In this document: positions 5,849-13,905 of the stretch, piece by piece
Position numbering within the stretch: the stretch's first letter is position 1
Layout: the number at the start of each line of letters is the position of its first letter
Assembly: GCA_031273705.1 (NCBI GenBank)
Contig: JAISRJ010000255.1
Location: forward strand, 1-13,919
Direction of reading: 5' to 3'
DNA length: 13,919 nt
Source of the DNA: Clostridiales bacterium
Lineage (GTDB): Bacteria > Bacillota > Clostridia > Lachnospirales > WQUN01
The notes under the pieces: generated by a model
Told to the model about the DNA's origin: nothing
Seen by the model: only the letters and a program-made list of their open reading frames with translations
The model's database searches: none
Position numbers and translations under genes: made by a program

Positions 5849-5935
5849 AATGGGCATTTACTTCAAGTTGTGACGTCTACGCGGCACGCGGTTTTGCTTC
5901 GCTCAAAAAACGCGTGTTTGTTATTTTTGCCCATT
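5849..5935 (+). ncRNA. Structured 5' leader of the binding-protein mRNA
   Basis: AATGGGCA (5849-5856) pairs perfectly with TGCCCATT (5928-5935) and encloses a second perfect stem, CACGCG (5885-5890) with CGCGTG (5911-5916), which can extend by T-A pairs. The outer stem begins a few nt after the predicted transcription start and ends about 12 nt before AAAGGAGG (5947-5954). It does not match a riboswitch class I recognise. It could be a 5' stabiliser or a regulatory leader. Confidence 0.45.
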
Positions 5936-5959
5936 CCATACATATTAAAGGAGGATTTT

Positions 5960-7855
5960 ATGAAATTTTGGATTAGGAGAACGTTGGCCGCTCTTGTCTC
6001 TGGGATAGTCGTGTTTTCGTTTGCGGCTTGTTCCAACAATTCGGGGCAGCAAGCGGCGACCGAAGCTACGGAAACCCCCGCGACCGAAGCCCCTCCCCCC
6101 GCGGAAGCGACGGCTGAACCCGAGGCGGAAGAACCCGCTGTAAATGAAGTGCTTTCCGAAGTTCCACGTAACGAGACACTGTATTTCGGCGGACAGCAAT
6201 GGGGCGCCATAAATGGTTGGAACCCCTATTCCAGCACCGCTAACAACGCTATGGCAATTGCCGGTACTGTATCGAGACGCTTGATTGTTTTTGAAACTCT
6301 TTACATGTACAATCTTCTGGACGGTTCTATGATTCCTCTCTTGGCGGATGGTCAGCCTGTTTGGAACGATGCCCGCACAGAACTTACGGTTAAAATTAAC
6401 GCCGACGCTAAATGGAGTGACGGAACGCCCGTTACCGCTGACGACGTAGCCTATACATACGCAACGCATCTTAAATACGAAACCGGAGTCGGCGTGAGCA
6501 ATAAAGATTTTATTGATACTATCGAAGCCCCCGACGCGTCCACAGTGGTTATAAAAGCTAAATTGGGTGAGGACGGAACCGCGGTCAATCCCTATCAACT
6601 GGAAGACTATATTAACAGAGAGTACGTTATTCAAAAAACCTGGACAGAAACAGTAGAAGCGCGCAACTCTGACGCTGAAGCCTTTAAGAACGACCCGGCC
6701 GAAGATGTTGTTTTCTCCGGCCCATACGGTCCGTATTATGACGATGATCAAAAAGTTTTGTATGTTCGTAATGAGGATTACTGGGGCGTCGCTCTTTGGG
6801 GAAGTCTGCCCGCGCCCAAATACATCGGTCACGTTATGTATGCCGACAACGGCGCGCAAAAAGCCGCTTTTACAGCCGGTGATATAGACGTAAACCAACA
6901 GTTTATTTCTGATGTTCAAAATCTCTGGCTACAAGACGGTTTACCAATTTCTACATATATAGATGAAGCTCCTTACGGTATTTGTGTAACTATGCCCTCC
7001 GCGTGGTATAACATGAAGAGCTACGGCTTAGATCAAGTAGCTGTTCGTAAAGCTATAGCGTTTGCCATAGATTATGACGCGATAAACCAAAACGCCATGA
7101 CCGGTCAGTCTCCTACATTCGCGCAGGCTCCGCGTTCTTTGATGAACCCCACCGCCGGTGAGCAAGCGATGTATGATCAAGCGGCTGTCGCCGATCTTCA
7201 ATGGGTCGGCAACGACATTGAAGGCGCTATCGCTCTGCTGGACGAAGCTGGAATCGTTGATTCAGACGGCGACGGATGGCGTGAATTTGATGGTAAAAAG
7301 CTTACTTACAACGCTGTCTGCCCGAATGGCTGGTCCGATTGGCAAGCCGCTATGGAAATTGTAGCCGCGGCCGGTGAAAAAATTGGTATCGAAATTACAA
7401 CTTACTTCCCGGAATGGGACGTTTATCAGACAGTATTTACAGACGGCGAACAAACCGAATACGATATTTTCATGTATGCCGGCGACGGCACTGGCCCGAC
7501 GTATCCTTGGGCTCGTGTACGCCAACGCTTTAGCTCCGAATTTATCGGTCTTAAAAACAACTGGACAGGAAACTACGGCGGTTACAAAAATGACCGCGCC
7601 GATGAAATTATCGCCGCTATACCGAAAGAAACCGATGAAGCGAAATTAAAAGAACTGTACACCGAAGCTGTTAAAATTTATCTGGAAGAAGTGCCTTCTT
7701 TCGCGCTTATGTATCGGCCGGAAGTGTTCCACGCGGTTAATGAAACTGTATGGACCGGTTATCCCGAAGAAGGCGACGGCAAAAATATTCCGCCGACGGA
7801 CCTGACTGACGGCTATGGTATCGCGGGATTATATAACCTGAAACTGGTCAACTAA
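5960..7855 (+). CDS. ABC transporter substrate-binding lipoprotein (SBP_bac_5, peptide or oligosaccharide)
   Basis: 631 aa from ATG 5960, which has AAAGGAGG at ideal spacing (the frame is open from 5870, before the leader ends). Residues 1-23 form a lipoprotein signal with lipobox FAAC, so Cys24 is lipidated and the protein sits on the outer membrane face. A Thr/Glu/Pro/Ala-rich linker (about 30-60) leads into a family 5 solute-binding domain: TLYFGGQQWGAINGWNPYS, then the typical DAKWSDGTPVTADDVAYTY, VRKAIAFAIDYDAI, DSDGDGW (434-440) and a C-terminal VPSFALMYRPEVFH. The family binds peptides, but a branch binds oligosaccharides such as cello- and manno-oligosaccharides. The LYFGG...NWNP-like start recalls that branch. 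First gene of the importer operon. Confidence 0.93.
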   Translation: MKFWIRRTLAALVSGIVVFSFAACSNNSGQQAATEATETPATEAPPPAEATAEPEAEEPAVNEVLSEVPRNETLYFGGQQWGAINGWNPYSSTANNAMAIAGTVSRRLIVFETLYMYNLLDGSMIPLLADGQPVWNDARTELTVKINADAKWSDGTPVTADDVAYTYATHLKYETGVGVSNKDFIDTIEAPDASTVVIKAKLGEDGTAVNPYQLEDYINREYVIQKTWTETVEARNSDAEAFKNDPAEDVVFSGPYGPYYDDDQKVLYVRNEDYWGVALWGSLPAPKYIGHVMYADNGAQKAAFTAGDIDVNQQFISDVQNLWLQDGLPISTYIDEAPYGICVTMPSAWYNMKSYGLDQVAVRKAIAFAIDYDAINQNAMTGQSPTFAQAPRSLMNPTAGEQAMYDQAAVADLQWVGNDIEGAIALLDEAGIVDSDGDGWREFDGKKLTYNAVCPNGWSDWQAAMEIVAAAGEKIGIEITTYFPEWDVYQTVFTDGEQTEYDIFMYAGDGTGPTYPWARVRQRFSSEFIGLKNNWTGNYGGYKNDRADEIIAAIPKETDEAKLKELYTEAVKIYLEEVPSFALMYRPEVFHAVNETVWTGYPEEGDGKNIPPTDLTDGYGIAGLYNLKLVN

Positions 7856-7880
7856 TTATTATTCTCTGTTGACGACACAA

Positions 7881-7916
7881 GGGGCTGTAGCACTTGGTGC
7901 GGACAGCCCCCTTTTT
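7881..7916 (+). terminator. Terminator-like hairpin between binding protein and permease genes
   Basis: GGGGCTGT (7881-7888) pairs with ACAGCCCC (7903-7910); GCAC/GTGC can form an inner stem. CTTTTT follows directly. The Shine-Dalgarno of the permease begins 3 nt after the T run. Partial termination or 3'-end protection would keep the binding-protein mRNA in excess, a common arrangement in such operons. Confidence 0.7.
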
Positions 7917-7927
7917 ATGAGGTGTGT

Positions 7928-8932
7928 ATGAAGGGTTATAAGAAATATTTCGGGAAGAAGGCTCTTTGGTTCTTCATTACTTTGGTATGCGCGGTAATTT
8001 TGAACTTTATTCTTCCGCGCCTGATGCCGGGCGATCCGGTCGCGGCGATAACCGCTCGTATAGCGGGCGGCATGACTAGCGCGACGGCGGCGCAGCAGAT
8101 ATATCAGGAGTACGCCGAGAAGTTCGGCACCAACCAGCCGATGATTGTACAGTTTTTTACATATATTAAGAATTTACTGCGAGGAGATCTTGGGCTTTCA
8201 TTTACGCAATACCCCCGTCCTGTTTCGGATATTTTAAAATCGTCCGTAATCTGGACTGTTTGTTTACAGCTTCCCGCAATTTTAACCGGATGGATAATCG
8301 GCAATGTACTGGGCGCGCTCGCCGCCTATATTCGTAAAGGCTTCGACAAAGTGCTACTGCCTCTCAGTCTTTTAATCAGCGGTCTGCCCGCCTTTGGGTT
8401 GGCGATTATTTTGCTGGTCGTGTTTGGGGTAAATTTAAAAATCGCCCCTATCTCGGGCGGATACGCGCAAAATTTGATTCCTTCGTTTACGCCGACTTTT
8501 ATAAAATCGGTAATCGGCCACTACTGGCTACCTTTCTTTTCCATAGTTATTATTGCTATTGGCGGGCAGGCTATCGGTATGCGGTCTATGTCCATATATG
8601 AACTTAACTCCGATTATGTGAAGTACAGCCGGTTTTTGGGAATAAAAGACCGAAAGATAGTTGGGTATGTGTTCCGCAACGCTATGCTGCCGCAGATTAC
8701 TGGTTTGGCGCTTTCTATAGGTACAATGATTGGTGGCGCTCTGGTCGCCGAGGTTATTTTCAATTATCCGGGGTTAGGTTCTACTATCCTCCGTGGAATA
8801 ACAGGCTCGGACTATCCTATGATCTCCGGTTCTACTCTAATTATTACTCTGATGGTGCTTGCCGCTTCATTTATAATTGATATTGTATATGGATTTATTG
8901 ATCCGCGTGTTAAAGCGGCTCAAATAGAGTAG
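7928..8932 (+). CDS. ABC transporter permease, DppB/OppB family
   Basis: 334 aa. ATG 7928 is chosen because TGAGGTG precedes it; a GTG two codons earlier lies inside that site. This is a six-helix inner-membrane permease. TM1 is at about 10-30 and is followed by the family motif PRLMPGDPV. The extracytoplasmic segment contains FGTNQPMIVQFFTYIKNLLRGDLG and FTQYPRPVSDIL. The EAA coupling loop is YVKYSRFLGIKDRKIVGYVFRNAMLP, shown here in two parts: YVKYSRFLGIKDRK, then IVGYVFRNAMLP. The end FIDPRVKAA is typical of DppB. It forms the translocation pore with the next gene product. Its stop is 11 bp before the next start. Confidence 0.93.
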   Translation: MKGYKKYFGKKALWFFITLVCAVILNFILPRLMPGDPVAAITARIAGGMTSATAAQQIYQEYAEKFGTNQPMIVQFFTYIKNLLRGDLGLSFTQYPRPVSDILKSSVIWTVCLQLPAILTGWIIGNVLGALAAYIRKGFDKVLLPLSLLISGLPAFGLAIILLVVFGVNLKIAPISGGYAQNLIPSFTPTFIKSVIGHYWLPFFSIVIIAIGGQAIGMRSMSIYELNSDYVKYSRFLGIKDRKIVGYVFRNAMLPQITGLALSIGTMIGGALVAEVIFNYPGLGSTILRGITGSDYPMISGSTLIITLMVLAASFIIDIVYGFIDPRVKAAQIE

Positions 8933-8943
8933 GGGGGCGCTAT

Positions 8944-10194
8944 ATGAAGAACACGCTCAGGCAAATTACTCAATCCCCCAAGTTTATGATTGGTTTTTGT
9001 CTTATACTCGTTTTAATTCTTACCACGCTCATTTATCCGCTGTTTTCGCCTGGCAGTCCTCTGGAGATGATAGGGCTGGGCACTTTCTTTAGACCGGGAA
9101 CGTATGTGTCCGTTTATGACAGTGTCACCACAGACAAGAGATACACCATTAACCTGACCGACGCCGCCGAAAAGCGTGTCGCCTCTAAACTCGCCTCGGA
9201 AGACAAAGAGGTTATGAAAACGTGGCTATTGGAATTCGGTATCGCGGAAGAAGAAATAGATCTGGAAGATACGGAGGCTTTGCTGGATCTTTGGTTTAAT
9301 ACATATGACGAGTCAATTCGATTCGACAATATGACGACCGCCGTTCGCAAACATGTTCAGCGTACTGACGCGAAATTAGATGGTTTGTTGGAACATCAGG
9401 ATATAATCGTCGCGGATTCCGCCGCCGACGGTTCGTTAGTCGAAGGTAGCCTGATTAAGGGCAACGAATACATAAATGTCGCGGAAATCGCCAATGTGCG
9501 GGTTCTTCCATTGGGTACGGATAACTTTGGGCGTGATATGCTAAAAGAAATGATCTCGGCTTTGGGCGTTTCGCTGATGATAGGACTGATTGCCGGTGCC
9601 ATAGCCACATTTATTGGATTGGCGTTGGGGCTGTTATCCGGATATTTGGGCGGTGTTGTGGATGATATAATTATGTTCGTGACTAATTTATTTACTGTAA
9701 TTCCATCATTTGTGCTACTGATTTTAATTTCCTTCTCGATAGGGCAGTCCGATCGCGGCGCGACTACGGTTGCGATTGTTATCGGCTTAACCTCGTGGGT
9801 GTGGACTACTCGTTCTGTGCGGGCGCAGGTTACCTCGCTGCGAAACCGGGATCATGTTAATTTAAGCAAACTCTCCGGTCATTCACTGATTAGAATTTTG
9901 GTTACGGATATTTTGCCGTACATTGCCTCTTATGTAATAATGGCGTTTATTCTTCAAATATGTTCCGGCATATTGGCGGAGGCGCAGTTATCCATGCTGG
10001 GCTTGGGTCCGAAAACCACATCCGTGCCTACCCTGGGACTGATGATGTTTTGGGCTATGGCGTACACCGCGCACCTTAACGGGGCTTGGTGGGCTTACTT
10101 TCCATTGGTAATCCTGATAGCCTGTATTTCATTCTCACTCAATCTTATGAACACCGGGTTGGATCAGGTGTTTAATCCGCAGCTGCGCGACTAG
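8944..10194 (+). CDS. ABC transporter permease, DppC/OppC family, with extended extracytoplasmic domain
   Basis: 416 aa, against about 300 for the family. ATG 8944 follows AGGGGGG. TM1 is at about 15-36. The canonical PLGTDNFGRDM motif, which in DppC normally comes some 40 residues after TM1, starts only at residue 189. About 110 additional residues fill the gap: acidic and probably helical (EDKEVMKTWLLEFGIAEEEI, then EDTEALLDLWFN), with VTTDKRYTINLTDAAEKRVA before. The C-terminal core is ordinary, with five helices and an EAA-like loop (NLSKLSGHSLIRILVTDILP), ending MNTGLDQVFNPQLRD. The insert should face the outside, near the docked binding protein, and may help capture or filter substrate. 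It is in frame and unbroken, so it is not a sequencing artefact. Confidence 0.92.
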   Translation: MKNTLRQITQSPKFMIGFCLILVLILTTLIYPLFSPGSPLEMIGLGTFFRPGTYVSVYDSVTTDKRYTINLTDAAEKRVASKLASEDKEVMKTWLLEFGIAEEEIDLEDTEALLDLWFNTYDESIRFDNMTTAVRKHVQRTDAKLDGLLEHQDIIVADSAADGSLVEGSLIKGNEYINVAEIANVRVLPLGTDNFGRDMLKEMISALGVSLMIGLIAGAIATFIGLALGLLSGYLGGVVDDIIMFVTNLFTVIPSFVLLILISFSIGQSDRGATTVAIVIGLTSWVWTTRSVRAQVTSLRNRDHVNLSKLSGHSLIRILVTDILPYIASYVIMAFILQICSGILAEAQLSMLGLGPKTTSVPTLGLMMFWAMAYTAHLNGAWWAYFPLVILIACISFSLNLMNTGLDQVFNPQLRD

Positions 10195-10207
10195 GAGGCG
10201 ATGTATA

Positions 10208-11311
10208 ATGGGTAAAGCCATATTGGAAGTTAGGGATTTGACTACAAAATACATCACTCGCTTTAAAGAGGACGTGTACGCCGTTGATCATGTGTCGTTC
10301 ACCGTAGATGAAGGGCGCACTCTGGGCATAGCGGGCGAGTCGGGCTGCGGCAAGTCAACCCTTGCTCTCAGCTTGATGGGATATTATTTCTCTCCGCTGT
10401 ACTACACCGGCGGGCAGATTTTGGTGGACGGGCGCGATATAACCAATATGTCTCCTGACGAGGTTCGTAAAAATGTGTTGGGCACCGAGGTCGCGTACAT
10501 TCCGCAGGCGGCGATGAACGCGCTTAATCCGACGGCGAAGATTATCCGGTTTATAGAGGACGTAATCCACGCGCACGATCTAAAGATGAGTAAGAAGGAT
10601 ATTTATGACTTGGCAAGAGAGCGTTTTGAAATTCTTAATCTGCCTTCGGATGTGCTGCAAAAACATGCTGTAGAACTGTCAGGCGGCATGAAACAGAGAA
10701 CGGTTATAGCGATATCAACTATCCTTTCACCAAAAGTGCTGATTGCGGACGAACCTTCATCCGCGCTGGATGTATCCAGTCAAAAGCTGGTTATAAAGAT
10801 GATGTATGACCTAATGCGGATGGGCTACATTAAATCTATGATCTTTATCACGCATGAGCTTCCTCTGCTATATAATGTGACCGATAACATAATGGTGATG
10901 TATGCCGGGCAGATTGTCGAGAGCGGAACGGCTAAACAAATGGTTTTTGATCCGGTTCACCCATATTCCAAAGGGTTAATGAATTCTATCATAGTGCCGG
11001 AGGAAGGCACTCGCGACGTAAAACTTACAGCCATTCCGGGTACGCCGCCGAACTTGAAGAATCCTCCGCAAGGCTGCAGATTTGCTGAAAGGTGCAAGTA
11101 CGCGCAGCATTTATGTCATACTTCGTTTGTAACTATGAGGAGATTCGGCGAGGTGGACCCCGGGTTATTGGGCGGAGAAGATGAAGGCGACGCGGTTGCC
11201 GAAAGGAATAGAGCATACCGTTGTATAGTGCCTATACATGAGCTAAAGGCGGCTTATGCGGAAGAGGACGCGGCCAGACGCAGGGATAAGGAGGCGGTTA
11301 GTTATGAGTAA
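10208..11311 (+). CDS. ABC transporter ATPase, DppD/OppD family
   Basis: 367 aa. ATG 10208 has TAGGAGG (the stop of the previous gene is part of it) at good spacing. The nucleotide-binding domain is complete: Walker A GESGCGKST (43-51), Q-loop YIPQAAMNALNP (Gln100), signature LSGGMKQR (from 157), Walker B VLIADEP (Asp181, Glu182), D-loop SALD and switch His in FITHELPLL. After the domain comes the oligopeptide-type C-terminal extension with GCRFAERCKYAQHLC, whose cysteines in some family members bind an iron-sulfur cluster. It powers the importer as a heterodimer with the next gene product. The extension ends with an Asp/Glu/Arg-rich tail. It overlaps the next start by 8 nt. Confidence 0.94.
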   Translation: MGKAILEVRDLTTKYITRFKEDVYAVDHVSFTVDEGRTLGIAGESGCGKSTLALSLMGYYFSPLYYTGGQILVDGRDITNMSPDEVRKNVLGTEVAYIPQAAMNALNPTAKIIRFIEDVIHAHDLKMSKKDIYDLARERFEILNLPSDVLQKHAVELSGGMKQRTVIAISTILSPKVLIADEPSSALDVSSQKLVIKMMYDLMRMGYIKSMIFITHELPLLYNVTDNIMVMYAGQIVESGTAKQMVFDPVHPYSKGLMNSIIVPEEGTRDVKLTAIPGTPPNLKNPPQGCRFAERCKYAQHLCHTSFVTMRRFGEVDPGLLGGEDEGDAVAERNRAYRCIVPIHELKAAYAEEDAARRRDKEAVSYE

Positions 11312-12131
11312 ATCGGTATTAAGCGGCAAAGGCGTTACAAAAGTCTTTGGGCTTGGCGATAAAAAAACCGTCGCCGTAGATCACGTTAACTTCAAGTTCT
11401 CTAAGGGCGAGCTGGTGTCTATAGTAGGGGAATCCGGCAGCGGAAAGACTACTCTGGTAAAGATGATTTTGGGCCTGCTATCCCCAACTGAGGGCGACAT
11501 ATACTTTATGGGGAAGAAGAGAGATATTCGCACGCGCAAGCAGAAGCGTGAATATTGGAAAGGTATACAGGCGATTTTTCAAGATCCGTTTTCTTCATAT
11601 AATATATTTCATAAAATTGATTCTGTGCTGATGGATTGTATAAATATGCGTGGCGGGTCACATTTACCGCGCGATGAAAAAATTAAAATGATAACGGAAG
11701 CCTGTGGATTTGTAAATTTGAAGTACGCCGAGTTGACGAATAAATACCCGTTCGAGCTTTCCGGCGGCCAGATGCAGCGCCTTATGATAGCGAGGATCTT
11801 TTTGTTAAAACCGCAGATTTTACTTGCGGACGAACCGACCAGCATGATCGACGCTTGCAGTCGGGCTACAATCTTGGATATGTTATTGCAATGCAGAAAC
11901 GAGGTGGGTATGACGATTATTTTCGTCACGCACGATATTGGATTGGCATATTATATTTCCGACTCGGTTTATATTATGGAGCATGGTAAATTTGTGGAAC
12001 ATGGCACTGCCGACCAAGTAATTCTAAGCCCGACGGCCGATTACACACAGCGCCTGATAAACGACGTCCCCAAAATCCATGCCCCGTGGGACTTCGCAAA
12101 AGTGGCTTCGACGGTTTCGGCACAGGCGTAA
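11304..12131 (+). CDS. ABC transporter ATPase, DppF/OppF family
   Basis: 275 aa. ATG 11304 is chosen over the open frame from 11256 because AAGGAGG lies 9 nt before it and it overlaps the preceding stop by only 8 nt, suggesting coupled translation. Walker A is GESGSGKTT (42-50), Q-loop AIFQDPFSSYN, signature LSGGQMQRLMIA, Walker B ILLADEP and switch His in FVTHDIGLAYYI. The D-loop region reads DEPTSMIDACSRA where DEPTSALDVSVQA is usual, so the D-loop is SMID. The Cys-rich C-terminal extension of DppD and many DppF proteins is absent, and the protein ends soon after the nucleotide-binding domain. It pairs with the upstream ATPase. Last gene of the importer operon. Confidence 0.94.
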   Translation: MSKSVLSGKGVTKVFGLGDKKTVAVDHVNFKFSKGELVSIVGESGSGKTTLVKMILGLLSPTEGDIYFMGKKRDIRTRKQKREYWKGIQAIFQDPFSSYNIFHKIDSVLMDCINMRGGSHLPRDEKIKMITEACGFVNLKYAELTNKYPFELSGGQMQRLMIARIFLLKPQILLADEPTSMIDACSRATILDMLLQCRNEVGMTIIFVTHDIGLAYYISDSVYIMEHGKFVEHGTADQVILSPTADYTQRLINDVPKIHAPWDFAKVASTVSAQA

Positions 12132-12145
12132 CTTGTATATCTCTT

Positions 12146-12182
12146 GCCTCACGTTAAATTTCGACGTGAGGCTTTCAATTTT
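12146..12182 (+). terminator. Intrinsic terminator of the ABC importer operon
   Basis: GCCTCACGT (12146-12154) pairs perfectly with ACGTGAGGC (12164-12172) across a 9-nt loop, followed by TTTCAATTTT. It lies 15 bp after the last ATPase stop. The rest of the gap to about 12300 holds only AT-rich sequence with weak palindromes. Confidence 0.85.
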
Positions 12183-12303
12183 CATTTTGCCAAACAAACG
12201 GACTCTTGCTTTAAATATACAGCAATTCCCGTCGCCTCCAATTTAAAACGATTTATATCGACAGGATATCAGTCGGTATTCAGCAAATAAATGTAAAAAG
12301 GAC

Positions 12304-12332
12304 TTGCAATAATTTGGGAAGTGTAGTATCAT
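12304..12332 (+). promoter_or_regulatory. Probable promoter of the Wzz/BY-kinase gene
   Basis: TTGCAA (12304-12309), 17-bp spacer, TATCAT (12327-12332). Each hexamer differs from consensus at one or two positions. The start would be near 12339, leaving a leader of about 155-165 nt if the CDS begins at 12493 or 12505. Confidence 0.5.
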
Positions 12333-12504
12333 TTGAAAAGGCTTGATATGGGAATTTCTTTATAAGATAAAGATTTTTTTGGCAACAGAATTTTGGCGAC
12401 AGAAAGAAAACTATTATTGTAAATGTTTGAATACTAACGCTCGGTCGTTTGTTAAAACATTTTTGTGTTCCAAAAAATTCCAATTGTTGGGAGTGATTGC
12501 TAAT

Positions 12505-13905
12505 TTGGAAGACGTAACAGAAATTTCGTTACAGCAGCTATTTGCGTTACTATTAAAGAATAAACTGCTTCTTATTCTTTTCTCTGTCTTCGGAGTTTTG
12601 ATTTCGCTATGTGTGACGACTTTCGTATTGAAAAACCAATTTGAATCTAACGTAAAGCTATATGTTTATGTTCCGCCGTCTGAACAGCAGTCTTTAGCCC
12701 AGGATATAAGCGCCGTTAATTATGCCCAAAAGGTTGTTAATACTTATATCCAGATGATGGATACCCGTAGTTTTTACAAACAGATAGCCGACGAATCAGG
12801 GCTGCCATATACCGCGGGGCAAGTGAGCGGCATGATTACCTTTTCGGTTCTGGGCGCTACCGAGGTATTTGAAGCTAAAGTCACCGCCGGTAATCCGGAG
12901 GACGCCCTTTCAATTGCGCAGTCTATAGCTGTAATAGCGCCACGGGTGATTCAAAGCATTCAGGAAAGTGCCAGTCTGAAGATTGTTGATCCCGCGGTTA
13001 TTAATAATAATCCTGTTTCGCCTAATCTTAGATTAAATCTTATTATTGGTTTTCTGGCAGGTTTGGCGATAGCCGCCGTATTTGTTTTTATTAGGGATAT
13101 GTTGGATACAAAGATTAAAAACGGCGACGAGCTGAGTGACAGATATGGTATACATATTTTGGCGGCGGTAGGGGATATAAGTGAGGAAGAAAGAAAAAAG
13201 GGTTCCTCGTCGTCGGTTGCCGCCTCTAACCCCACAATCGCTCCGGAACATATGGAAGCATATAGGACAGCCCGCACCAATTTGAATTTTTCTGTACTTA
13301 ATAAAGGATGTAAAAAAATCGCTATTGTCAGTTCGCTACCAAAAGAAGGCAAGACGACGACCTCCGTACATATCGCCACCGCGCTTGCGCAGCAGTTAGA
13401 TACCACTGTTCTTCTGATTGACTGTGATTTACGTAAACCCCGGATACACCGTTACTATAAATTGCAAAACACGCCGGGTCTGACGGATTATCTAAGCGGC
13501 ATGAATCCCTTAGAGGATGTTCTTAAAAAGACACAATATGAGAACTTAACTTTAATTAGCGCGGGAACCGTTCCGCCTAATCCGTCAGAGCTTCTGGCGA
13601 GCCACGCTTTTACTTCGTTTATCGAGATGATGAATGATTCTTATGACTTCATCATTATAGATACGTCTCCGCTAAATCTTGTGTCCGATGCCATAAGTAT
13701 AGCGCGTCTTATGGATGGTTGCGTGATTTCGGCGGTGCAAGGCGCTTCTGTTCATCCGGAGGTAGCCAGAACACTTGAGTTGTTAAAGAACGCGGAGGCG
13801 AAAATTACGGGCGTTGTGCTTCATGGTGTGGAGCGCGGTAAGAAGAGGGGCAGTAAGAGTGGGTATGGGTACGAGTATGGCTATGGTTATTACAACTATC
13901 AGTGA
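12505..13905 (+). CDS. Polysaccharide co-polymerase/tyrosine autokinase (fused Wzz-BY-kinase, CpsC-CpsD type)
   Basis: 466 aa from TTG 12505, which places the usual EISLQQLFALLLKNK start of Wzz proteins at the N-terminus and has GGGAG 11 nt before it. GTG 12493 is an alternative. The frame is open from 12343, but the extra 54 residues look non-homologous. TM1 is about 21-42. An extracytoplasmic domain follows, then TM2 about 177-197. The cytoplasmic BY-kinase has Walker A SSLPKEGKTTT (Lys283), Walker A' VLLIDCDLRKP (Asp306, Asp308) and Walker B FIIIDTSP (Asp386). The tail YGYEYGYGYYNYQ has seven tyrosines for autophosphorylation. Such proteins set chain length and export of capsule or exopolysaccharide. 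In many Bacillota the two halves are separate genes (CpsC, CpsD); here they are fused. Confidence 0.93.
   Translation: MEDVTEISLQQLFALLLKNKLLLILFSVFGVLISLCVTTFVLKNQFESNVKLYVYVPPSEQQSLAQDISAVNYAQKVVNTYIQMMDTRSFYKQIADESGLPYTAGQVSGMITFSVLGATEVFEAKVTAGNPEDALSIAQSIAVIAPRVIQSIQESASLKIVDPAVINNNPVSPNLRLNLIIGFLAGLAIAAVFVFIRDMLDTKIKNGDELSDRYGIHILAAVGDISEEERKKGSSSSVAASNPTIAPEHMEAYRTARTNLNFSVLNKGCKKIAIVSSLPKEGKTTTSVHIATALAQQLDTTVLLIDCDLRKPRIHRYYKLQNTPGLTDYLSGMNPLEDVLKKTQYENLTLISAGTVPPNPSELLASHAFTSFIEMMNDSYDFIIIDTSPLNLVSDAISIARLMDGCVISAVQGASVHPEVARTLELLKNAEAKITGVVLHGVERGKKRGSKSGYGYEYGYGYYNYQ

Noticed and set aside
5945..6919. Long minus-strand open frame (324 aa) opposite the binding-protein gene
   Set aside because: Shadow of a strongly coding plus-strand gene; no ribosome binding site and no recognisable domain.
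12259..12275. Imperfect 17-bp palindrome (CGAC...GTCG) upstream of the BY-kinase promoter as an operator
   Set aside because: Only the outer four bases and one inner pair match; expected by chance in a sequence of this size.
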